Positions 16,904 to 23,744 of a stretch of 51,323 nucleotides of DNA are shown piece after piece. Source of the DNA: Pseudomonadota bacterium (lineage in GTDB: Bacteria; Myxococcota_A; UBA796; SXON01). The notes under the pieces are model-generated. The model was not told where the DNA came from. It made no database searches and saw only the letters and a program-made list of their open reading frames with translations. Within the stretch, counting starts at the first letter, position 1. Each line of letters begins with the position of its first letter. The position numbers and the translations under genes are program-made. The stretch is from the NCBI GenBank assembly GCA_030685065.1, contig JAUXQH010000032.1, positions 1 through 51,323 of the forward strand. Direction: 5' to 3'.

Positions 16904-16931
16904 TACCCTACGGGCCCATCACCGTACGGTA
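16904..16931. promoter_or_regulatory. Imperfect dyad, candidate operator
   Basis: TACCCTACGG (16904-16913) and CCGTACGGTA (16922-16931) are inverted copies matching at 9 of 10 positions with an 8-bp gap. They lie 13 bp before the caspase-fold gene, in the promoter space shared with the prolyl oligopeptidase operon. It could be an operator for a dimeric regulator; only the symmetry is observed. Confidence 0.35.
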
Positions 16932-16943
16932 GCGCGACTCCTG

Positions 16944-18713
16944 ATGATTTTTGCCCTCGTGACGGCCGCCCTGGCCGCATCCCCCCCGTCGTTCGATGCT
17001 CCCGCCGTGTCGGGCATGCGGAGCAAGAAGGACAGCGCCGTCGTCATCGGCGTGGAGGACTTCACCCGGCTGGTCGACGCCCCGGGCGCGCTGGCGGACG
17101 CCGCGGCGATGCGCGACTACCTCGTGACCACGCGCGGGATCGACGCGAAGCGCGTGCTCTCCATCAACGACGCGACCGGCGACTCCGCGCGCGAAGCCCT
17201 GACCGCCGCCGTCAAGAACGTGAAGCGCGGCGGGATGTTGTGGATTTACTGGGCCGGCCACGGAGACACCGTCGACGGCCAGCGAGTCCTCCTCGGTGCC
17301 GACGCGGATCCCGAGGCTCCGGGCGGCGGGGCCTTCCCGCTCGATGAGCTGGTCGCCCTCGCCGAGAAGTCGAAGGCGAAGCAGGTCCTGGTCGTGCTCG
17401 ACGTGGGCTTCGGCGGCGTCGGCCGCGAGGGAGAGCGCTTGTTCGCCCCCCCCGAGGCGGTCGGGCTCCTCCCCGTCTCCACGCACGGCAAGGTGAGCAT
17501 CTGGAGCGGCACCACCGCCGCGGACCCCGCCTATCGCTACCCCCCGGCCGGGCACGGCGTGTTCAGCTACTTCGTCGTCGGCGCGCTCCGTGGCTGGGCC
17601 GACGGCCAGATCGGCGCCCCGGCGGACGGCGTCGTGAGCCTCCAGGAGGCCCAGGGCTACGTGGCCCGCGTGGTGCGCCAGGTGGGCGGCGGCGAGCAGA
17701 AGCCGGTGAAGGAGACCCGCGCGGAGATGACCGTGTGGGCGCTCACCTCGGGGGCCCTGGAGGCCGGACCGACGAAGGAAGACCTCGCGTCGCTCGCGCT
17801 CGCCGAAAAGGCGCGGCGCGTCCGCAAGGCCGAGGCCGAGCTCATCGCGACGGCCAAGGCGGATTGGGAGGCGGTCGGCCCCACCGCGACGGTGAACACG
17901 CCGGCCTCGGTCGCCACGCTCAAGGCGTTCCTCGAGCGCTACGACGCCGCCACCGTCACGGTCGACGGCGCCCAGGTCGCCGTGGCGGTGCCCCAGGTGG
18001 CGGACGCGCGGGGCCGGTTGGACGAGTTTTCGCGCGTGGTCGCCAAGGTCCAGAAGAAGAAGCGGAAGAAGCGGAAGAGCGCCAAGGCCCCGCCCCCCAC
18101 GGCCCCGGTCGCCACCTTCGCGTGCCAGGACCTGCTCGCGCTCGAGCCCAAGGCCATCACCGGCGAGCTCACGCCCGATCTCACCGCCTGCCTCGAGTCC
18201 CGCATCGACGAGGAGCCGCTCCTCACCACGAAGGACAAGCTCTCCCGCATGCTGATGATCGACGCGGACGCCAAGAGCGATCTGGTCGAGTGGACCCGCC
18301 TCGCGGCCCGCCACCTGGAGGACTTCGACCGCTCCGACCCCGATCTCTGCTTCAAGTTCGCGCTCGTGCTCTCTCGCGGCGAGATCGAGGACGCCGAGCT
18401 CGTGCTGCGGTGGGCGGACTACGCGCTCGAGAACAAGCACATCTGGGAAGGCCCGACCTACATGTCGCGCGTCTACAACCTCCTCCGGCTGCGGGCCGAG
18501 ACCTCCGTGCGCATGTGGCATGACGCCGAGGCCGACTTCATCGACGAGCGCTCGGAGGAGAACGCCGGCGCCGCGGAGCGGTACCGCGGCCTGGCGAAGG
18601 ACTGTTCGCGCGAGTGGGTCGACTACGCGCGGACGAGCGCACAGCCGGTCGATCGCGCGGTCGCGTTGTGCGAGAGCGCTTCGGGGAACGCGGCGTTCTG
18701 CGCGGAGGGGTAG
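16944..18713 (+). CDS. Secreted caspase-fold (C14-like) protein lacking the catalytic Cys
   Basis: The 589-residue protein starts with a signal peptide (residues 1-16) and so is exported. Residues 28-220 form a caspase/metacaspase fold: AVVIGVEDF, an Asp/Ala-rich helix, then WIYWAGHGDT with the catalytic His106. The cysteine strand, normally LDxCFSG, reads VVLDVGFGGVG, so the nucleophile is Gly155. It cannot be an ordinary cysteine peptidase; a binding or regulatory role is likely. Residues about 270-375 are helical and charged, ending in KKKRKKRKSAK. Residues 390-589 are a helical repeat-like domain with paired Cys and Trp residues. No ribosome binding site is obvious. It is read alone, divergently from the peptidase operon. 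Confidence 0.85.
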   Translation: MIFALVTAALAASPPSFDAPAVSGMRSKKDSAVVIGVEDFTRLVDAPGALADAAAMRDYLVTTRGIDAKRVLSINDATGDSAREALTAAVKNVKRGGMLWIYWAGHGDTVDGQRVLLGADADPEAPGGGAFPLDELVALAEKSKAKQVLVVLDVGFGGVGREGERLFAPPEAVGLLPVSTHGKVSIWSGTTAADPAYRYPPAGHGVFSYFVVGALRGWADGQIGAPADGVVSLQEAQGYVARVVRQVGGGEQKPVKETRAEMTVWALTSGALEAGPTKEDLASLALAEKARRVRKAEAELIATAKADWEAVGPTATVNTPASVATLKAFLERYDAATVTVDGAQVAVAVPQVADARGRLDEFSRVVAKVQKKKRKKRKSAKAPPPTAPVATFACQDLLALEPKAITGELTPDLTACLESRIDEEPLLTTKDKLSRMLMIDADAKSDLVEWTRLAARHLEDFDRSDPDLCFKFALVLSRGEIEDAELVLRWADYALENKHIWEGPTYMSRVYNLLRLRAETSVRMWHDAEADFIDERSEENAGAAERYRGLAKDCSREWVDYARTSAQPVDRAVALCESASGNAAFCAEG

Positions 18714-18826
18714 CGGACCGCGCCGCGTTGCGCGGCCGCCCTCTGGGCCCCTTGTGCGCGGGACGGCTTCGGCCCGCGGTAGGCGGGCGGATCGCTGGGC
18801 GCGGGGCGTGACGACGTCGAGCGTCC

Positions 18827-18874
18827 GACGTCCGTTCGCCCCGGATGGCACATCATCCTCCCCGAACGGACGTC
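18827..18874. repeat. 12-bp perfect inverted repeat
   Basis: GACGTCCGTTCG (18827-18838) is the exact reverse complement of CGAACGGACGTC (18863-18874), with a 24-bp gap. It can fold as a large hairpin in the gap before miaB. The right arm lies in the direct-repeat unit described separately. Confidence 0.75.
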
Positions 18875-18931
18875 CCGGGCCGCCGTCACGGCGGGATGCG
18901 GCCTCATCCTCCCCGAACGGACGTCCCGGGC
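18853..18931 (+). repeat. 28-bp direct repeat, two copies, 51-bp period
   Basis: TCATCCTCCCCGAACGGACG followed by TCCCGGGC occurs at 18853-18880 and again at 18904-18931 with no mismatch. The flanks (GGATGxCxCA versus GGATGCGGCC) are also similar, so the true unit is nearer 51 bp. The gap 18714-18986 contains no gene. The unit, with its inverted arm, looks like a member of a dispersed intergenic repeat family (REP-like). Confidence 0.75.
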
Positions 18932-18986
18932 GGCCCTGCCGCCGGGCCGCCCGCGGCTCCCCGGACCACCATGTTAGACGCCGCCC

Positions 18987-20321
18987 ATGCCTCGTGTGTA
19001 CATCAAGACCTTCGGCTGCCAGATGAACGAGTACGACAGCGGCAAGATGCGCGCCCAGCTCGCGCCGGCCGGCTTCGTCCCCACCGATGACGTGGACGAC
19101 GCGGACCTCGTCATCGTCAACACCTGCTCGATCCGGGACAAGCCCGAGCAGAAGCTGCACTCCTTCCTCGGGCGCATCCTCCCGCAGAAGAAGGTGCGGC
19201 CGCTGACCGTGGCCGTGGCCGGCTGCGTCGCCCAGATGGACGGCGGCAAGATCTTCAAGAAGTACCCCACGCTCGATCTCGTCTTCGGGCCCGACGCGGT
19301 GGGCCGCGTGCGCGAGATGGTCGAGACCGCGCGCACCCGCCGCGTGCTGGACACCGAGTTCTTCGGGACCGACGGCTACCCCTTCTCCTCGGACCTCGAT
19401 CCGGACGCGACGGGCAAGGTGGGCTCGTTCGTGACCATCGCGAAGGGGTGCGACAACCGCTGCACCTTCTGCATCGTGCCGACAACGCGTGGCGACGAAG
19501 CGAGCCGCCCGGCCGACCAGATCCTCGCCGAGGTCGAGGGGCTCGTGGGCCAGGGCGTGCGCGAGATCACGCTCATCGGACAGAACGTGAACTCCTACGG
19601 GCTCAAGGTCCCGGGGATGCCGACGTTTGCCCAGCTCCTGCGCGAGGTGCACGCGATCGCCGGTGTCGAGGTGATCCGCTACACGACGTCCCACCCGCGC
19701 GACATGGGGGATGACGTGGTGGCCTGCTACGCCGACCTGCCGAAGCTCGCCTCGCACCTGCACCTGCCCGTGCAGAGCGGGTCCGACCGCGTGTTGCGCC
19801 GGATGAAGCGGTTCTATACCCGCGCCCGCTACCTCGAGGTCATCGAGAAGCTCCGCGCGGCGCGCCCCGAGATGAACTTCACGACCGACTTCATCATCGG
19901 GTTCCCGGGCGAGCAGGATGTCGACTTCGAGGACACGATGACGCTGATGGACGCGGTCCGGTTCGAGGGCTCGTTCAGCTTCAAGTTCTCGCCGCGCCCC
20001 GGCACTCCGGCGCTGCGCCTGATGGACGAGGCGGTGCCCGACGGCGTGGCCCAGGCCCGCCTCCAGCGCCTCCAGGACCGCCAGCGGGACCTCCAGATCG
20101 AGGCCCACGCGGCGCTGGTCGACCAGACCCTGCGCGTGCTGGTCGAGGGCCCCTCCGCCCACGACGAGGGCGTGGTGTGCGGGCGGACCAGCACCTTCAA
20201 GATGGTGAACTTCCCCGGGGATCCCGCGCTGTCGGGCCAGTGGGTGGACGTGAAGGTCACCCGGGCGTTCGCGAACACCCTCCGCGGTGAGGTCGTGGGC
20301 GGCGAGCTCGTCGCCCCGTAA
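18987..20321 (+). CDS. miaB: tRNA-2-methylthio-N6-dimethylallyladenosine synthase
   Basis: The 444-residue radical-SAM enzyme adds the 2-methylthio group to i6A37 of tRNAs reading UNN codons. The N-terminal UPF0004 domain carries Cys11 (GCQMNEYDS), Cys47 (NTCSIRD) and a third Cys in AVAGCVAQ, which hold the auxiliary cluster. The radical-SAM motif CDNRCTFC is at 155-162, and the C-terminal TRAM domain covers about 375-440. QMNEYDS and RDKPEQK are typical of MiaB rather than MtaB or RimO. Length is normal. It is a single gene between the repeat-bearing gap and convergent small membrane-protein genes. Confidence 0.97.
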   Translation: MPRVYIKTFGCQMNEYDSGKMRAQLAPAGFVPTDDVDDADLVIVNTCSIRDKPEQKLHSFLGRILPQKKVRPLTVAVAGCVAQMDGGKIFKKYPTLDLVFGPDAVGRVREMVETARTRRVLDTEFFGTDGYPFSSDLDPDATGKVGSFVTIAKGCDNRCTFCIVPTTRGDEASRPADQILAEVEGLVGQGVREITLIGQNVNSYGLKVPGMPTFAQLLREVHAIAGVEVIRYTTSHPRDMGDDVVACYADLPKLASHLHLPVQSGSDRVLRRMKRFYTRARYLEVIEKLRAARPEMNFTTDFIIGFPGEQDVDFEDTMTLMDAVRFEGSFSFKFSPRPGTPALRLMDEAVPDGVAQARLQRLQDRQRDLQIEAHAALVDQTLRVLVEGPSAHDEGVVCGRTSTFKMVNFPGDPALSGQWVDVKVTRAFANTLRGEVVGGELVAP

Positions 20322-20348
20322 GGCGCGGCGGGTCCCCGCGGGGGTCGG

Positions 20349-20693
20349 CTACAGGTTTCCGGCGACCGCCGCGAACGCGAAGATGCCGACGTAGATGACG
20401 AAGATGCCGATGTACAGGAGCGACAGCGCGAGGCTCACCCCGGCGGCCACGAGGCCGGCGGTGGACGCCGTGTCGAACCCCGGCGCGATCGGGCCACCGC
20501 TCTTCGCCTCCACTCCGTAGTAGATCGAGACGATCGACAGCGGGAACGCCACGAACCAGGGCGTGTAGCAGAGGCAGGGCCCCAGCGCGCCGCAGATCAG
20601 CGCGGCGACGCCTGTCCACAGGCAGATCGCCGCGTCCGTGGGCGCGCTGCTCCCGGCGACGGCGTCCGGAAAACCGTAGGGGTCATTCGCCAT
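20349..20693 (-). CDS. Small membrane protein, DUF4190-like
   Basis: The 114-residue protein has a hydrophilic N-terminus (MANDPYGFPDAV) and hydrophobic helices at about 22-62 and 80-112. Between them lies SIVSIYYGVEAKSGG. This resembles the small DUF4190-type membrane proteins, in which a Gly-rich helical pair is followed by a polar loop; the assignment is by appearance. It is read convergently with miaB and 21 nt downstream of the exported protein gene, probably in the same transcript. Function is unknown. Confidence 0.7.
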   Translation of the reverse strand: MANDPYGFPDAVAGSSAPTDAAICLWTGVAALICGALGPCLCYTPWFVAFPLSIVSIYYGVEAKSGGPIAPGFDTASTAGLVAAGVSLALSLLYIGIFVIYVGIFAFAAVAGNL

Positions 20694-20714
20694 TGGGTCA
20701 GCGCTTGCCTTCGG

Positions 20715-21386
20715 TCAAAGCTTGTAGTTGACCGAGCGCGTGAACAGGAGCGTGGGCTTGGCCGAAGCCGACGTGGCCTTGCTCACGTTGATCACGATGA
20801 CGCCCGCGGCGGCGGGCACGGGCGTGAACATCCGGAAGAACTGGACCGAAGGGCCCTTGTCCGCGATGGCGTCCCGCGTGATCTCGACGCGGGACTGCGC
20901 GACCTTCTTGCCGTCCGCGAGGACCTCGGCCACGAGCCAGTAGGCGACGCCGTCGAACTCGGCCCGGCTGCGTGCGTAGAGGACCGGCATCTCGATGACG
21001 ACGGCGTCCTTGTCCGCCACGACCACCTGGGGCGCCCAGTTGTCCCCGAGCACGTCCTTGCCGACCACGTCGAGCGGCATCTTGGTGTTCGAGCCGACGG
21101 TGGCGCGGGGGTCGACGTAGGCCGAGAGATCCTTCTCCTTGTCCACGACCTTGACGGCGCTGAACGTGGGGATGTCCATGTCGTCCTCGTCCTTGAACGA
21201 GGTCGCGTCCGGGATGTCGGCGTTGTTGCCCTTGGTCTCGCCGTCCTCCTTGAACAGGTCGTCGTCATCGTCCGCGAGCAGCACCGCCTCCGACGTCGGG
21301 GGGGCGGCGGGCGCGGGAGCGGCGGGAGCGGCGGCGAGGGCGGGGACCACACCGAGCGCGAGGAGCATCAGGACAGCGTGGCGCAA
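20715..21386 (-). CDS. Exported acidic protein of unknown function
   Basis: The 223-residue protein has a cleavable signal peptide (residues 1-19). An Ala/Pro linker follows, then a strongly acidic stretch (DDDDDLFKEDGE, about 39-50). A beta-rich domain of about 130 residues (ADKDAVVIEMPVLYARSRAEF, AYWLVAEVLADGKKVAQSRVE) ends LLFTRSVNYKL, a C-terminus reminiscent of a beta-sandwich. No lipobox or catalytic motif is visible. The acidic segment may bind calcium. It is the first gene of a two-gene leftward unit with the small membrane protein. Confidence 0.7.
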   Translation of the reverse strand: MRHAVLMLLALGVVPALAAAPAAPAPAAPPTSEAVLLADDDDDLFKEDGETKGNNADIPDATSFKDEDDMDIPTFSAVKVVDKEKDLSAYVDPRATVGSNTKMPLDVVGKDVLGDNWAPQVVVADKDAVVIEMPVLYARSRAEFDGVAYWLVAEVLADGKKVAQSRVEITRDAIADKGPSVQFFRMFTPVPAAAGVIVINVSKATSASAKPTLLFTRSVNYKL

Positions 21387-21439
21387 GGAGGACTCCGAGG
21401 TGGGTAGGCAGCCGGCGACGCCGTAGCGAGCCGCCGGGA

Positions 21440-21467
21440 GCCGTGGATGGGTAGCCGTAGATGGCTA
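21440..21467. promoter_or_regulatory. 14-bp tandem repeat in a divergent promoter region
   Basis: GCCGTGGATGGGTA (21440-21453) is followed at once by GCCGTAGATGGCTA (21454-21467), matching at 12 of 14 positions. It lies in the 214-bp gap between the leftward exported-protein gene and the rightward ABC transporter genes. This could be a pair of direct binding sites for a regulator. The rest of the gap shows nothing I can name. Confidence 0.4.
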
Positions 21468-21600
21468 GCACTGTAGACGAGCGGACCAGAATGTCAAACG
21501 GTTGTGGTGCACCCGCTCTTCCCTCGCGCGGTGGGTCTTTCCCGTCGGGGTTGGGCAGCGGGTTGGGGAGCACGGGTCTGGCGCGATAGGCCCCTCGGCC

Positions 21601-22929
21601 ATGGGAAAGAACCCCTACCGCCTCGCGGATCGCCGGCAGCGGCACGCGCGCCACCGCGTCGAGGGGCCGTTCGCGCGGCTCGCCGGCCTCTCGCCGCTCG
21701 TGGGCGCGATCGCGGCCGTGTGGCTCGCCCGGGACCTGTACGGCACCCTCCTCGCCGGCGGAGAGGCGGCCTGGGCGGCGGGCTTCACGGGGGTGACCGC
21801 GCGGGTGGGGCTCGTCGTGGCCGCGCTGTTGTCGCTCACCACGTACGATACCCTCGTCCGCGGCCCGGATCGGGGCGTCATCGACATCCACCCCCTCCTG
21901 CCGCGCCCGTGGCTGCTGGCCCGGATGGAGGGCCTCGTCCGGGACCGGCTCCCCTGGCTCGCCGTAGCCGCGGTGTTCCTGCTTCCGGTGCTCCCCCGCA
22001 CCGACGCCTTCGCGCTCGGCGCCGCCGTGCTCCTCGGGGCGTGGTGCGCCGGCCTCGGCGTCGGCCTCGGCGTCAACCTCGCGGCCCCCGCCCTCGCGAC
22101 GCGGCCCTCCCTCGCGGGCCTGTTCGACGCGATCCGCGGCCCCAACCCCCGCCTCCAGGCCGCCCTCCTCTACGCGCCCGGCGTGGCGCTCGCGCTCTCC
22201 GGCACCGCGACCGTGGCGGCCGCCTGGGGCGCGGGGCGCGTCCTCCTGGGTGATCCGGCGGGCTTCGTGGGCCTGGCCTCCCCCTTCGTCCTCGCGGTCG
22301 CCGGCGTCGTGCTGGCGGTGCGCTCGGCGCCGGCCATGTCCGGGATCGGCGCCGTCCTCGGCGAGATCGAGGCGGCCTGGGCCGAGAGCGAGGATCCCGA
22401 GGATGCCCGATCGGTCTACCTCGAATGGACCGTCCGCCTCGCTCCCGCCCCGCTCCGGGTGGCCCTGCGCAAGGAGCTCCGCCACCTCTGGCGCGCCCAC
22501 CGCGCCTGGGTCACCGGCTCGTGGGGCCTCGCGTTCCTCGCCGGCATCGCGGGGTGGACCGAGTCTCCGGACGGCGTCGCGCGGCTGGCCCAGGTCGGCG
22601 CCGCCGCGCTCGCGGCGGTCGGCTACGTCGGCGTACGCCTCGGCGCCTCGGATCCGCCGTGGCTCGACACCTTCCTGCCCCTCCACGGGCGGGTCGTGGC
22701 GCGCGCGGCCGCGGTCTTTTCGGCCATGCAGGTCGTCGTCGCCGTCGGGACCGCCACGCTGCTCGTGCGGCAGGGCGTCCCGGCGCTCGGCGTACTGTTG
22801 CGCCTCGAGCTGGCTGCGCTCGCCCTCGCGGCGGTGGCCGCGTGGTCGGGCGACACGCTACGGGCGAAGGGCGGGCTGGTCTATGTTCCGGCGGCGCTCC
22901 TGGTCTGGGCGGTGGGAGGCATGGCGTGA
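21601..22929 (+). CDS. ABC transporter membrane protein
   Basis: The 442-residue polytopic protein has about ten hydrophobic segments between residues 30 and 440 and a basic N-terminus (KNPYRLADRRQRHARHR) on the inner side. It resembles ABC-2-type permeases in its helix layout, but no signature motif is available. The case rests mainly on its GTGA overlap with the ATPase gene. A purine-poor leader precedes ATG 21601. The pair should form an export ABC transporter whose substrate is unknown. Confidence 0.8.
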   Translation: MGKNPYRLADRRQRHARHRVEGPFARLAGLSPLVGAIAAVWLARDLYGTLLAGGEAAWAAGFTGVTARVGLVVAALLSLTTYDTLVRGPDRGVIDIHPLLPRPWLLARMEGLVRDRLPWLAVAAVFLLPVLPRTDAFALGAAVLLGAWCAGLGVGLGVNLAAPALATRPSLAGLFDAIRGPNPRLQAALLYAPGVALALSGTATVAAAWGAGRVLLGDPAGFVGLASPFVLAVAGVVLAVRSAPAMSGIGAVLGEIEAAWAESEDPEDARSVYLEWTVRLAPAPLRVALRKELRHLWRAHRAWVTGSWGLAFLAGIAGWTESPDGVARLAQVGAAALAAVGYVGVRLGASDPPWLDTFLPLHGRVVARAAAVFSAMQVVVAVGTATLLVRQGVPALGVLLRLELAALALAAVAAWSGDTLRAKGGLVYVPAALLVWAVGGMA

Positions 22930-23624
22930 TCGAGCTTCGGGGCGTGCGGAAGGTGTACGGGCGAAAGGTCGCGGTCGACCACGTCGATCTGACCGTGGGC
23001 GCCGGCGAGCTGGTCGGCCTCATCGGCCACAACGGCGCCGGCAAGTCCACGGTCCTCAAGATGCTGGCGGGCCAGCTCCTCCCCACCGAGGGGACCGTGC
23101 GCGTCGGGGGGATCGACGTACGCGAGGATCCCGCCGGCGCGCGGAAGAAGCTCGGGTACGTGCCCGAGGAGCCCGCGCTGTACGACTACCTCACGGCCCG
23201 CGAGTTCCTGGAGCTCGTGGTCGCCGTGCGCGGAGGCGGCGACATCGAGGCCGCCCTCGACATGACGGGCCTCGGCGCGGACGCGAACCGGCTCATCCGC
23301 GAGTACTCCCAGGGAATGCGGCGGAAAACGGCCCTGGCCGCCGCAGTGGTGTCCAGGCCGCCGGTGCTCGTGCTGGACGAGGCGCTGAACGGCCTCGATC
23401 CCCCGAGCGCCGCCCGCATGAAGAGCGCGCTCCGGACCCTCTGCGACGAGGGGACCACCGTCCTCCTCTCCACGCACATCCTCGAGACGGTCGAGCGCGT
23501 GGCGGGCCGCGTGGTCATGCTGGCGCACGGGCGCGTCGTCGCGGACGAGCAGGTCGCGACGCTCGGCCCCGACGGCCTCGAGCGCATGTTCCTGCAGCGA
23601 ATCGCGGAGACAGCGGCCGGGTGA
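22926..23624 (+). CDS. ABC transporter ATP-binding protein
   Basis: The 232-residue soluble ATPase has Walker A GHNGAGKST (about 36-44), signature YSQGMRRKTALA, Walker B VLVLDEALNGLDPP with the catalytic Glu, and switch His in LSTHILETVER. This is the CcmA/NatA-like group that drives ABC-2 permeases. The GTG start at 22926 overlaps the permease stop as GTGA. Its neighbour downstream, the acylase gene, begins 120 bp later and is probably separate. Confidence 0.95.
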   Translation: MIELRGVRKVYGRKVAVDHVDLTVGAGELVGLIGHNGAGKSTVLKMLAGQLLPTEGTVRVGGIDVREDPAGARKKLGYVPEEPALYDYLTAREFLELVVAVRGGGDIEAALDMTGLGADANRLIREYSQGMRRKTALAAAVVSRPPVLVLDEALNGLDPPSAARMKSALRTLCDEGTTVLLSTHILETVERVAGRVVMLAHGRVVADEQVATLGPDGLERMFLQRIAETAAG

Positions 23625-23744
23625 TCGCGGGGCGAACGTGAAGTAAATTCCCGATCCTGCCCGCCCGAGCCCGGGATTAGATAGGGCGCCCGCCACGGTA
23701 CCCCTCGGGCTACCGCCCCCAGCGTACCCGCCAAGAGGGCCTCC

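Noticed and set aside
16908..20162. Very long leftward open frame opposite the caspase-fold and miaB genes
   Set aside because: It is antisense to clear genes and its composition (His/Arg/Glu/Gly-rich, no motifs) is what high third-position GC produces.
20322..20348. GC-rich inverted sequence between miaB and the convergent small gene as a terminator
   Set aside because: The stem (GTCCCCGCGGGGGTC) is short with a mismatch and has no U-tract; too weak to annotate.
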